Both the position numbers and the translations under genes were made by a program. The notes under the pieces are model-generated. The model saw only the letters and a list, made by a program, of their open reading frames with translations, was not told the origin of the DNA and did no database searches. From Scatomorpha sp040765295 (GTDB taxonomy: Bacteria > Bacillota > Clostridia > Oscillospirales > Oscillospiraceae), in assembly GCA_040765295.1 (NCBI GenBank), contig JAXGSB010000001.1, positions 1 to 64,000 on the forward strand: a DNA stretch of 64,000 nt, given 5' to 3'. Shown here piece after piece: positions 50,825 to 59,706 of the stretch. The stretch's first letter is position 1. The number at the start of each line of letters is the position of its first letter.

Positions 50825-51853
50825 TTATGAGGCCAGAGCAACTTGCATTGCTTTTTCGGATATTTCAGCGGGCACATTGGCTTTTTCGAGTGCGCTCTCA
50901 ATCTTATCTTTTGCACTCTCTTTCATAAGTTCTAAGCTGCGTTTAACCAGTTCTCTATCATCAAGCACTATAATCAAGTTTTGATTGTCTTCTATATCTT
51001 GTTGTAAACTTCTAATTTGATTATATGCTTCAATATAGAGCCAGTCGTTTTCAACCGTATTTAGCCCCATCTCAAAAAGTCCAAGGTCTTGAACCCTATT
51101 TATAAACTCTTTTGAAGACAATCTATCAAAAACAGAATCCCACTTGTTGTGGGACATGTGCCACCACTTTTCGCGTGATATGTACCACTTCTCGCCGTCG
51201 TCAAGAGCTTCCTTGTTTTCGAAATAATATATTTCATCAAAATATCTTATGGAAGCCGAAAACATTGATGCCAAAGAGAGTATAGAAAAAAGAAGTTGTT
51301 TTCTATTGCTCGAAACACCGGACAGGAAAGTGTCGATAAGTAATTCCAGTACATTGTATTCTCCGTCAACAAGTGTCCTCATCTGTTCTTCTGTATAAGG
51401 CTTTTGCGTTTTTCTGCAATCGAGCATGTTTGAATGCTCTGAAAGAATTTTTCTGAGTTCATATGTTACATAAATACCTTGGCCTTCTTTGTACAATTCT
51501 ACGACCTCGGCAATCTGCTTGCTCATCCCTTCAATTTTCACATACATTATTGCAAAACCTGCAATAGTGGCACAAAGGTTGAGGCCGTTCAAAAGCAGAT
51601 TAAACTGGCTCAGCTTAGAAAGATCATTGAATAACTCTAGGCTCTTCTCAGACAAATCCTTGTTTTCAACAAAAAAATTAACAACCTCTTGCATTATTTC
51701 TTTGTTCTCAGACTTCTTGGCCTCGTCAAGAAAAACATTGTAGAAAGTTTCGATTGTGCCATTCTCGTTCCTTACAATTAATTCCAAGTATCCTTTTTTA
51801 TTCAAAAATCTTTTGAGTTCATCTATTGTATTAATTACAACCTGCTCTGCCAT
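50825..51853 (-). CDS. Orphan protein with one hydrophobic segment, unrecognised
   Basis: 342 residues, AT-rich. Largely helical. One hydrophobic stretch at about residues 88-111 (FNLLLNGLNLCATIAGFAIM) could be a membrane helix. The C-terminal third is acidic and coiled-coil-like (IRSLQQDIEDNQNLI, ELMKESAKDKIESALEKA). No family recognised. It starts one base after the stop of the 210-residue gene (TGA-T-ATG), so the two are translated together. Together with its partner it lies beside an IS element, a common setting for defence or toxin-antitoxin pairs, but no catalytic motif is visible. Confidence 0.65.
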   Translation of the reverse strand: MAEQVVINTIDELKRFLNKKGYLELIVRNENGTIETFYNVFLDEAKKSENKEIMQEVVNFFVENKDLSEKSLELFNDLSKLSQFNLLLNGLNLCATIAGFAIMYVKIEGMSKQIAEVVELYKEGQGIYVTYELRKILSEHSNMLDCRKTQKPYTEEQMRTLVDGEYNVLELLIDTFLSGVSSNRKQLLFSILSLASMFSASIRYFDEIYYFENKEALDDGEKWYISREKWWHMSHNKWDSVFDRLSSKEFINRVQDLGLFEMGLNTVENDWLYIEAYNQIRSLQQDIEDNQNLIIVLDDRELVKRSLELMKESAKDKIESALEKANVPAEISEKAMQVALAS

Positions 51854-51854
51854 A

Positions 51855-52487
51855 TCAATACTTTCCTTCCACTTCTTTGCTCTTCATGTAAAAGAACATA
51901 ATAACCGTGATAACAAATGTGCTTCTATCTGATTTATAGGGGTCTATTGCTTCAAACCTAGGTTTTTTCCCGAGTAAAATTGTTTCTTCTCGCATAGCCT
52001 TAATTATTTCTGCCAAACTCAGGTTTTTTAAAGCGTAATCAAAATCTTTTATCTTCTTGAAATTGTTTTTGATTATCGACATATATAAGCAGAACACTAT
52101 TCTTGAGTAATCAAGCAGACCCTGCATCGGGTCATCTCTGTTTTCTCTAATAACACTGATTTCTTCATAATACTTTCTTGCGCGCGGAATCGGCGGTTTT
52201 TCTCTGTTTTTTCTTTGTTTTGGCTCTTGCGCTATTCTTTCTTTGATTATGGAGTCAAAATCATTGACATATTTTTCAACTGTCTTATCAAAGTCTCTAT
52301 TAGTCTTTATTTCGACTTTTTCAAAATAATCGCAAAGTTTTTCTGCAAAACCCAAAACTGTAAACTCTTCTTTTTTTATTATCGACAAAGGAATGAATTC
52401 ATACGCTAGAAGAATCTCTTTCAGATAATGAAATAACTCTGTGTCCAGACCCGTAATCGTAGTGCGCACAAAATCAACATAGTTCAT
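51855..52487 (-). CDS. Orphan protein, first gene of a two-gene module, unrecognised
   Basis: 210 residues from ATG 52487 (MNYVDFVRTTITGL), chosen because GAGGAG sits inside the longer frame just before it. AT-rich, mostly helical and lysine-rich (KQRKNREKPPIPRARKYYEE). No recognised motif. A TATAAT box lies at about 52520-52525 (minus strand). Paired with the 342-residue gene. Confidence 0.6.
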   Translation of the reverse strand: MNYVDFVRTTITGLDTELFHYLKEILLAYEFIPLSIIKKEEFTVLGFAEKLCDYFEKVEIKTNRDFDKTVEKYVNDFDSIIKERIAQEPKQRKNREKPPIPRARKYYEEISVIRENRDDPMQGLLDYSRIVFCLYMSIIKNNFKKIKDFDYALKNLSLAEIIKAMREETILLGKKPRFEAIDPYKSDRSTFVITVIMFFYMKSKEVEGKY

Positions 52488-52707
52488 ATTATCATTCTCC
52501 TCTAGCAATTTTTTATTTTTATTATAAAACTTATCAAGTTTTCAACTTATAACTCATTCTATAACAATTGTGTTCTTAAAGCTATATAATTTATATGAAA
52601 CTCCTAATATTTTTCTCTCGCACCACAAACAGCTCCTAACCAGCGCGGCAAATTTCTGATATCCAGCTGTGCCATCACTTTTATCAATATAAAAACATAA
52701 AAAAAGA

Positions 52708-52729
52708 GGACTATAGCTCGCTACAGTCC
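52708..52729 (-). terminator. Terminator of the OmpR-type two-component operon
   Basis: GGACTATAGC (52708-52717) and GCTACAGTCC (52720-52729), one mismatch, followed on the minus strand by TTTTTTTATG. Confidence 0.75.
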
Positions 52730-52755
52730 CTTGTTCTGTTATTCGCCTCGGCAAA

Positions 52756-54828
52756 TCAGCTCTTTTTTATAAGCGGGAATCTAAGCTGCGCCTTGAAGAG
52801 GTCGCCGTCTATCGATATTTCCAGCTTTCCGCCCTGCAGCTCCGCCATGCTCTTGGCTATCGCAAGTCCGAGCCCGTTTCCTTCGCTGCTTCTCGCGCTG
52901 TCGCCGCGGGTAAAGCGCTCCATAAGCTCGCTCGGGTCTATGTCGAGGCTCTCTCTCGAGGTGTTCTTAAAGCTTATAAGCGCTTCGTCTTTTTCTTCTT
53001 CAAGACTTAAATACACTCTGGTGCCGCCTTGGGCATATTTTGAAATATTGCTCATCAGATTATCGAAGATGCGGAGCATTCTCCTGCCGTCGGCCATGAT
53101 GAAGAGCTCCTTCTCGGGCTTTTTTGTTATGAGCGTGAGCTCCGAGGCGTTTAGCTTATCTTCATATTCTCCCGCCGCCTGCGTTATAAAGACGGATGCG
53201 TCGCAGGGCGAGAGATTTACCTCTAAGTTGCCGCTCTGAGCCTTCCAGGCCTCGACAATGTCGTCAGTAAGGCGGCTCAAGCGCTCGGACTGTCTGCGCA
53301 AAACGGCTGCGTATTCCCTGATTTTTTCGTTATCCGTTTCCTCTTCGCTTATCAGCATCGAATAGTTGATTATCGAGGTGAGCGGGGTTTTTATATCGTG
53401 CGAAACATTGCTTATAAGCTCCGTTTTCATACGCTCGCTCTTTGTTCTGGCATCAACCGCCTTCGATATTCCGATTGCGGCGCTGTTCAGGTTCTCGCCG
53501 TGCTTTTTAAGGTCGCCTATCATCCTCTTGGTGTTCGTCACATAACTGAGGTCACCCTCGGCCAGGGCCTCGCCGCCTTTTTTAAGTCTTTTAAGCATGA
53601 GGGCAAGGTATAAAACAGCCGGAATTATTATGAGTTTTTCGAGGAAGAAATACAGTACTATAATATCTCCACCCGCATTCAATCCCACGCCTATAAATAT
53701 AAGCTCAACAAAGCTTATGCCGAAAACTATAAGCGCCGTTTTCCATACAAGCGGAATATTTCTGAAACCAGAGACGATAAGGCGGCAAGTCCCTCTTATA
53801 ACTCTCCAAATAAAGCTGAGGCAGATAAACCAGAGGCTCTTTTTAATGAGCGTCTTTTGCTTTATGCGGGCAGCGGCGCTCATGCAAAGCCCCAAAATCA
53901 CCGAAACACCGAAGGCTCCGCCAAAGAACAAGATTACAAGAGCTATCGTCAGCTCTCTCATGCCGCTCAGATTAACTCCGCCCAGTCCCGCAACAAAAGG
54001 CACGGGTATACAGCAGGTCAGAACAAAGATAACATCAAAGGGGATGAAATTAAGCGCTCCGGGGACAATTTCTTCAGTTCCCGGCCTTCTGCCCGAAACC
54101 GACATAAGCAAGACAAAGCTGAAGATTGCAATCAATAGCGAGCCCGCCATTATCCAATAGACAGCAAAGCGCATAGAATAGGCAAGGTGAACAAGGCTTT
54201 TCATAAATGAAACTTCACTGTTTGCCAAGGCCTCTTCTTTTAACTTAACTTGAAGCTTGAGATAAAGCCCCTGCTCGCTCGGTTCCCCGGGCTTTGCTTC
54301 CATCATGCCCGAAAAGTAAAGTCTACCTTCCTCCGACTTTTCGATAAATAAAACATAAGTGTAATCCCACTTCTCAACCGAGGCGGCTCCTTCCAAGGCC
54401 ATGAGTTCCCTTTCGGAGGAACTTAGGAGCTTAAAATCAATCTCGCTGTTTTCAAAATTATCTGTTTTTGCGGCGGATATGATTGACTCCTCCACCAGCT
54501 TAAGCAAAGCGGCATCGTCTAAATATTTCAGCGGGTTTTCCCGCTCGGGCGACGTCGTCGGTTGCGGCGCAAAGTCGCCGTAGCTCGGGTCAAGCTGCGC
54601 ATTTGCATAGGCAATTATGCTTTGAGCTTGCTGTGTTACCTTATCGAAAACTATGCGGGATACAAAATCATTAAAAATTTCCCGCTCCGATTTTTTATAA
54701 AAAATCGCGTCGCCGTAGTCGTTATATACAATCGCCGCAAGGCTCGATCCTAAAAATCCCCCTATCGAGATAGCGCAGATTATAAAAAGCAGCGTCTTTC
54801 CGATTGTCGTTCTTAAAAAATCCTTCAT
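52756..54828 (-). CDS. Large membrane sensor histidine kinase
   Basis: 690 residues. N-terminal helix (about 12-34), an outside domain (about 35-215), then about six helices (220-415), a HAMP-like linker (GDLSYVTNTKRMIGDL), HisKA with SNVSHDIKTPLTSI (His near 477), and HATPase motifs DNLMSNISKYA and GNGLGLAIAKSM. The architecture, with HDIKTPLTS, matches VanS-like/multi-helix kinases of Clostridia that sense envelope stress. Overlaps the response regulator gene by four bases. Confidence 0.9.
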   Translation of the reverse strand: MKDFLRTTIGKTLLFIICAISIGGFLGSSLAAIVYNDYGDAIFYKKSEREIFNDFVSRIVFDKVTQQAQSIIAYANAQLDPSYGDFAPQPTTSPERENPLKYLDDAALLKLVEESIISAAKTDNFENSEIDFKLLSSSERELMALEGAASVEKWDYTYVLFIEKSEEGRLYFSGMMEAKPGEPSEQGLYLKLQVKLKEEALANSEVSFMKSLVHLAYSMRFAVYWIMAGSLLIAIFSFVLLMSVSGRRPGTEEIVPGALNFIPFDVIFVLTCCIPVPFVAGLGGVNLSGMRELTIALVILFFGGAFGVSVILGLCMSAAARIKQKTLIKKSLWFICLSFIWRVIRGTCRLIVSGFRNIPLVWKTALIVFGISFVELIFIGVGLNAGGDIIVLYFFLEKLIIIPAVLYLALMLKRLKKGGEALAEGDLSYVTNTKRMIGDLKKHGENLNSAAIGISKAVDARTKSERMKTELISNVSHDIKTPLTSIINYSMLISEEETDNEKIREYAAVLRRQSERLSRLTDDIVEAWKAQSGNLEVNLSPCDASVFITQAAGEYEDKLNASELTLITKKPEKELFIMADGRRMLRIFDNLMSNISKYAQGGTRVYLSLEEEKDEALISFKNTSRESLDIDPSELMERFTRGDSARSSEGNGLGLAIAKSMAELQGGKLEISIDGDLFKAQLRFPLIKKS

Positions 54829-55523
54829 ATTTCTCTTTCCTTTTGAATCTTATAACCCTGTCCGAATACCAGCCTTATATGCTTTGGCTCGGCGGGGTTA
54901 ATCTCGAGCTTTTCTCTAAGGTGCCGTATGTGTACGGCCACCGTGTTCTCGCTCCCATAGGGCTTTTCTTTCCAAACCTCGAGATAAATTTCCTCGGGCG
55001 AGAAAACCCTGCCGGGGTTCGAGATTAAAAGCTTTAGAATGTCATACTCCTTTGGGGTGAGCGAAACGCTCTCTCCGTCGACTTTGACTTCCTTACGCCT
55101 GTCGTCAAGCTCAATCGCGCCGACGGCAAAGACTTCGGGTTTCACGACTCCGCTTCCCAGTCTGAGGTACCTTCTGAGCTGCGAGCGGACTCTCGCCGTG
55201 ACCTCTAAGGGGTTGAAGGGCTTTGTTATGTAGTCATCGGCGCCCACATTGAGGCCGAGGACCTTGTCGGCATCCTCGCTCTTGGCCGTAAGGAGAATTA
55301 TCGGGACAGGGCTTATCTGCCTGATCTTTGCCGTGGCGGTTATGCCGTCCATAAGAGGCATCATGATATCGAGCAAAAGAAGGTGTATATCCTCTTTTTC
55401 GATAATCTCTATCGCCTCTTTGCCGTTGAAGGCTTCGAAGAGCTTATACTCCGGATCGCTCAGATAAATCTTGAGCGCGTTAACTATATCTCTGTCGTCG
55501 TCGCAAATCAGTATGTTCGGCAT
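54825..55523 (-). CDS. Response regulator, OmpR/VanR-type
   Basis: 232 residues. Receiver with CDDDRDI, phospho-acceptor in LLLLDIMMPLMDG, LTAKSEDADK and DDYITKPFNP. OmpR-type winged helix LTPKEYDILKLLISNPG and NTVAVHIRHLREKLE. Partner of the large kinase. Operon target not visible in the window. Confidence 0.94.
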   Translation of the reverse strand: MPNILICDDDRDIVNALKIYLSDPEYKLFEAFNGKEAIEIIEKEDIHLLLLDIMMPLMDGITATAKIRQISPVPIILLTAKSEDADKVLGLNVGADDYITKPFNPLEVTARVRSQLRRYLRLGSGVVKPEVFAVGAIELDDRRKEVKVDGESVSLTPKEYDILKLLISNPGRVFSPEEIYLEVWKEKPYGSENTVAVHIRHLREKLEINPAEPKHIRLVFGQGYKIQKEREI

Positions 55524-55628
55524 TTATTAGCCCCCTTCGCTTTTAATTATAGGTCACAGGTATTTTAAGTAGTAGTGGGAAAGAGTTTAAGATTTTATTA
55601 AGATTTGGGTTTTTGAGAATTTCGCAGC

Positions 55629-56453
55629 TCAAGTTATGTCGCAGGCAATTCCGTTGCGCCTTAAAACCGTTATCATATATCTCTTTTGATATTTCAGCTT
55701 AACATAGCGCATAACTTTATTGTAATAAATAGGATTGGCCGCTCCGCCGAGAACTCCCACGACAGGGATTCCCTGTACAAATTTTAAAATCAGCATATCC
55801 ACTGCAAAAGCACCGCTTGTTTTTTGAATCTGTGCCTCCAAATCATCACCGACCGACGGTATCACCTCGAACATAGAGTCAACCCTTGCATCTTTTTCTG
55901 CAAAGTCGGGTCCTTTTGTAAGAGCCGCTTCCATCATACACAGTATGAACAGCCGTTCCTCGGAGCTATCGTAGCGAAAGCCGTAACTCAAGGCGGTTTG
56001 ATATATACCCTTGAGCAGCATTCCGACAAACAGAACAATATCCGGCAAACCGATACCGAGCGCTCCGAGGCCGAGTCCTTCCACAGTTGTAAGCAGCGTA
56101 TTTGCCGCACCGAATCTGTCGGCATTTCGCTTGAGCTTTCTCAGCTCCTTGCGGCTGCACTTGACCCTAACCGCATAGTCTTGAACGGAATGCGATTCTT
56201 CCATGTCTCGGCGGTTGTAGGTTTTTTCTATGACGCTTACACCTTTTGTGAATACCAGTGAAAACGCCTTGCCGAACGCCGCTTGCAAGCTCTGATAAAC
56301 CTTCTCGGGAACTTTTTCTTCCAATTCGGTCTTCCAGCGAGGCAGCTTGGCATCTATCATCTTTTGCTTTAGCTGCGCTTCCTTTTTTAATACGGCATCA
56401 AACTCCCTTTTGAAAGTCTCACGCTTTCTTTCGTTTTTCTGAAAAATTGCCAC
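55629..56453 (-). CDS. EcsC-family protein
   Basis: 274 residues. Recognised by LTTVEGLGLGALGIGLPDIV, FVGMLLKGIYQTALSYGF, EERLFILCMMEAALTKG and the C-terminal PVVGVLGGAANPIYYNKVMRYVKLKYQKRY, all EcsC marks. The N-terminal third is basic and coiled-coil-like. Homologues affect export and surface functions of Bacillota, but the molecular role is not settled. Possibly membrane-associated through its hydrophobic middle. Single gene. Confidence 0.85.
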   Translation of the reverse strand: MAIFQKNERKRETFKREFDAVLKKEAQLKQKMIDAKLPRWKTELEEKVPEKVYQSLQAAFGKAFSLVFTKGVSVIEKTYNRRDMEESHSVQDYAVRVKCSRKELRKLKRNADRFGAANTLLTTVEGLGLGALGIGLPDIVLFVGMLLKGIYQTALSYGFRYDSSEERLFILCMMEAALTKGPDFAEKDARVDSMFEVIPSVGDDLEAQIQKTSGAFAVDMLILKFVQGIPVVGVLGGAANPIYYNKVMRYVKLKYQKRYMITVLRRNGIACDIT

Positions 56454-56588
56454 TATCTTTCTGCTTATCCTTTCTATTTTGTCAAATTCCGATTTATCCG
56501 TAAATTTTATTATGATTCCGATATTTTAGTTGTTTCAAAAAGACTAATCACAAAATATAAAGCTTTCGTCACGAAAAACCTGAGTTTT

Positions 56589-57191
56589 CTATATATTTTC
56601 CATCATCCAATTATCTAAAAATTCCTTCTGCTCCTGCGTATGAAACCAATGTTCACCGTCTGCCATAACAGTTAATTTTGCATTTGTTTTCTTGGCAAAA
56701 TTTGCAACGGTATCCAAGCTCATCATGCCGTCTTTTTCTCCGTAAAGAATACAGGTTGGCGTATTCCAGGTTAAGGGATTTTCTCTGACATAGGAAAGAT
56801 ACTTCCATGTCAGTGTTTCACAATACGGAGTATCTATCTCCTTTTTCTCTTCGAGCTCTTTTTCCGTTACATTTGCAAGCTTCATTATATCCAATATGAA
56901 TCTTTCCATATCTACGATGGGAGAAATAAAATACGCTTTTTTTATAGCTTTATCAGCCAGAGCCGTCATGGAATAAAATGCTCCGATGCTGTTAGCTATT
57001 AGTATTATTTGATCATACTTTTCACCGACAAGATTAAAAAAGCCGACAAACTCCTCTTTGGCATCCCAGGGATATCTTGATTTATAGTCGAAACCGATAA
57101 CATCATATTCATCATCAAAAAATTTGCTGTAATACCCTGCCTCATCTGCATACCCGTCTTTTCCGTGGATATATATAACCGCTTTTTTCAT
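56589..57191 (-). CDS. Small alpha/beta hydrolase
   Basis: 200 residues. Oxyanion IYIHGKDGYAD, nucleophile Ser in LIANSIGAFYSMT (about residue 68), Asp in GEKDGMMS and His in GEHWFHT. Cytosolic serine hydrolase without signal peptide; ester substrate unknown. It starts 48 bases after the amidohydrolase stop on the same strand, so they may be co-transcribed. Confidence 0.85.
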   Translation of the reverse strand: MKKAVIYIHGKDGYADEAGYYSKFFDDEYDVIGFDYKSRYPWDAKEEFVGFFNLVGEKYDQIILIANSIGAFYSMTALADKAIKKAYFISPIVDMERFILDIMKLANVTEKELEEKKEIDTPYCETLTWKYLSYVRENPLTWNTPTCILYGEKDGMMSLDTVANFAKKTNAKLTVMADGEHWFHTQEQKEFLDNWMMENI

Positions 57192-57239
57192 TTAGTATTA
57201 CCCGTCCAATTTTATTTTATCGTAATAACAATCTTTTTA

Positions 57240-58832
57240 TCAGGCTTCAATCAACCCCTCTCTTTTAAAAGTTACTTTTCCGTTCATCATGGTCATAAGC
57301 GCCTGAATATTTTTGATATCATCCGGCTCTGCCTCATACGGGTCGTCTGACAGAATAACCAAATCGGCATAATAGCCGACTTCGAGCCTGCCCAATCTGT
57401 CTTCCATGCGCACGGCATGGGCAGAGGCTTCGCTGTAATTAGCCAAGGCTTCCGCCACGCTCACTTTTTCGGAAGGCGCAAAACCTTCAGGCGGATTTCC
57501 GTTTAAATCTTTTCGCACAACGGCGCAATAAAGGCACTCGAGCGGATTCGGGTCTTCAATCGGCGCATCGCTGCCGTATGAGCTGCGCGCCCCCAAGTCC
57601 ATTTGCGTTTTAAATGCATAAGAAGTCGCCGCAAGCTCTTTTCCCACACGCTCTTCCAAAATGTGCATATCATAGTGCAGGAAAATTGGCTGATAAAACA
57701 CATGCAAATTGTGTTCCGCCGTTTTCTTAAGAAGCTCAAAGTCCGTAATCTGATGATGAATAAGGCCCGAGCGCAGGGGATTGCCCGCATCGTTAATCTC
57801 GGCCATGACATCTATCGTCTGCGAAATTGCGCCGTCGCCGATGGCATGCACAACGAGCGGCAGATTGTGCTTTTTGGCGATAAGCCCCAAGGCTTTCATT
57901 TTTTCATTTGGAAGCGTGTCCACTCCGCAGCTCGTCGGGTCATCGTGATAAGGGCGGCGCAGAAGCGCAGTCCGCGCGCCCAGCGAGCCGTCTTTATATA
58001 ATTTCAGCGCAGAAAGCCGGTGTCTTTCGGAAAAAGCTTCACTTTTTGCCTGTTCTTGCAAAAACAGCTCCAAAGCCTCTTCGTCATCATATGTGAACTG
58101 ATGAAACACCCGCACTTTAAGCTCGCCGCTTTTATCTAAACGGCTCAGAACACCGATAACTTTATCACAATTTTCTTCATATAAATCGTTGGTCTGAACG
58201 GCGGTAATCCCCAAGGCGCTCACATAGTCCATTGCTTTGCGGTAATACTGCTCAATCTCCGCCTCGCTCAAGTCCGGAAAAATGCTCTGAACGCAGTCCA
58301 AGGCCGTTTCATAAAGAATGCCGTTCGGCGCGCCCTCGGCATCGCGCAGAAAAACACCGCTTTCGGGGTCGGGCGTTTCATTGGTAATGCCGGCCATCTC
58401 GAGAGCTTTGGAGTTGGCAACCCCTATATGTCCGCACACGCGCATCAGCAATATGGGCCTATCGGCGCAAATCCTGTCCAAGTCGTCCTTTGTCGGGATG
58501 ACGGGCCCGTCTGTGAAATAGTCCTGATTCCACCCTCTGCCGATAATATGGTCTTTTTCCGGATTCTCTACGATATACTTGAGGCCCAATCTCACAATAT
58601 CCTCAACGCCTTTAGCCTCTTGCAGGCGCAAAATCGAGAGCATCCGCCCGATGCCGAGCAGGTGCATATGCGAATCGTGAAATCCTGCGACCACGGTTTT
58701 GCCTTGCGCGTCAATCTCCCGCTCCACCTGCGCGGTGTCATCAAAGCCGACTATTTTATCGTCCTCAATAGTGATGCTGTGTTTTATGCCCTGCGGCGTA
58801 TAAATTTTGGCGTTTTTTATTACGGTTTTCAT
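57240..58832 (-). CDS. YtcJ-like metal-dependent amidohydrolase
   Basis: 530 residues from ATG 58832 (AAAGGG upstream); upstream in-frame codons are read-through. Metal-binding HDSHMHLLG, carboxylated-Lys region LKLYKDGSLGART, HAIGDGAIS, HHQITD and active-site Asp in YGSDAPIEDPNPL. Amidohydrolase superfamily, YtcJ subgroup; substrate unknown. Cytosolic. Confidence 0.88.
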   Translation of the reverse strand: MKTVIKNAKIYTPQGIKHSITIEDDKIVGFDDTAQVEREIDAQGKTVVAGFHDSHMHLLGIGRMLSILRLQEAKGVEDIVRLGLKYIVENPEKDHIIGRGWNQDYFTDGPVIPTKDDLDRICADRPILLMRVCGHIGVANSKALEMAGITNETPDPESGVFLRDAEGAPNGILYETALDCVQSIFPDLSEAEIEQYYRKAMDYVSALGITAVQTNDLYEENCDKVIGVLSRLDKSGELKVRVFHQFTYDDEEALELFLQEQAKSEAFSERHRLSALKLYKDGSLGARTALLRRPYHDDPTSCGVDTLPNEKMKALGLIAKKHNLPLVVHAIGDGAISQTIDVMAEINDAGNPLRSGLIHHQITDFELLKKTAEHNLHVFYQPIFLHYDMHILEERVGKELAATSYAFKTQMDLGARSSYGSDAPIEDPNPLECLYCAVVRKDLNGNPPEGFAPSEKVSVAEALANYSEASAHAVRMEDRLGRLEVGYYADLVILSDDPYEAEPDDIKNIQALMTMMNGKVTFKREGLIEA

Positions 58833-58897
58833 AGATTTTCCCTTTAATATCCGACATGTTCCGAATTTCCTCATTGAGAAGATATCTTACCATAAAA

Positions 58898-58932
58898 AAA
58901 GCCGAACGCAGAGTCTTTTCGCATTCGACTTT
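58898..58932 (-). terminator. Terminator of the permuted-papain gene
   Basis: AAAGCCGAACGC (58898-58909) and GCATTCGACTTT (58921-58932), pairing fully if G-U pairs are allowed. Minus-strand tail TTTTTTTATGG. Confidence 0.75.
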
Positions 58933-58983
58933 CTGTTTGTGAGCATTATTATGCTATACAAAATTTTCTTACAGAAACAGTGT

Positions 58984-59529
58984 TTATAAAAAGTATTCCA
59001 AATTAATATCTCTCATTTTGCCTCTATAAACTACGTTTTGGCTGAAATCGTTTAAAACTTCCATCGGATGAACCATTTGAAGCTGTTTATCAAACTCATA
59101 AATCTCGCTTTCCGACAAAGTATACGCCACAAATTCCATGCAAGTTCTTCTGTGGCGTTTGGACTCGACTGCTTTGCCAAGCAAAAGGCTGAAAATTAAT
59201 GTCAAATAGTTGTAGCCGTACCTTTTTTTACTGTTGATATGCTCGTCCAAAATTGCATCCACTTTTTCCGCTTTTTCTTCTTCCGCTTCAAAGGCCAAAA
59301 CGATGCAGTCGGTATCGGGAAATAAGGCGTATGTTCCCTTGTTAAATTCCTCTTTCACAAAGCATCCCGGAAAAGGGAGTCTTGGCCACCTTCTCGCAAA
59401 AGACCAAAAAACGGGAAAATACTTGTCCGTAGTTATGGCGCTGTGATTATACGGCTGTTTTGTGTACCATTTAATACCTCTTGAAAAAAGCGTGCCGGTT
59501 TGTGAAATAAGTATGTATATCTTTCTCAT
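58984..59529 (-). CDS. YiiX-like permuted papain-fold protein (NlpC/P60 superfamily)
   Basis: 181 residues. His in KQPYNHSAITTD (about residue 29) precedes a Cys in RRTCMEFVAYTLSE (about residue 130), the reversed His-then-Cys order of YaeF/YiiX-type permuted NlpC/P60 proteins. No signal peptide. The family may act on lipids or peptide amides; the substrate is unknown. Single gene. Confidence 0.7.
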   Translation of the reverse strand: MRKIYILISQTGTLFSRGIKWYTKQPYNHSAITTDKYFPVFWSFARRWPRLPFPGCFVKEEFNKGTYALFPDTDCIVLAFEAEEEKAEKVDAILDEHINSKKRYGYNYLTLIFSLLLGKAVESKRHRRTCMEFVAYTLSESEIYEFDKQLQMVHPMEVLNDFSQNVVYRGKMRDINLEYFL

Positions 59530-59654
59530 GTCTCTTTTGCCTTAATATTATGAGTGTCTTTCTGTTTAATATTATATTAAATCCTCTGCAAACTCACAAG
59601 TTCTATCATAAATCTTAAATATCTATATCAAATTTGACATCATACTCAGCGCAG

Positions 59655-59682
59655 TATCGCAGCGGCTTTGGCCGCTGCGATA
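59655..59682 (-). terminator. Hairpin after the solute-binding protein gene
   Basis: TATCGCAGCGGC (59655-59666), four-base loop, perfect complement 59671-59682. No T tail. Confidence 0.55.
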
Positions 59683-59706
59683 GCGTTTATTTATGAGTTC
59701 TTTGAT

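Noticed and set aside
52554..52754. A 66-codon minus-strand frame between the orphan pair and the kinase
   Set aside because: It contains the kinase operon terminator (52708-52729), lacks a ribosome-binding site and matches nothing; at most a degenerate remnant.
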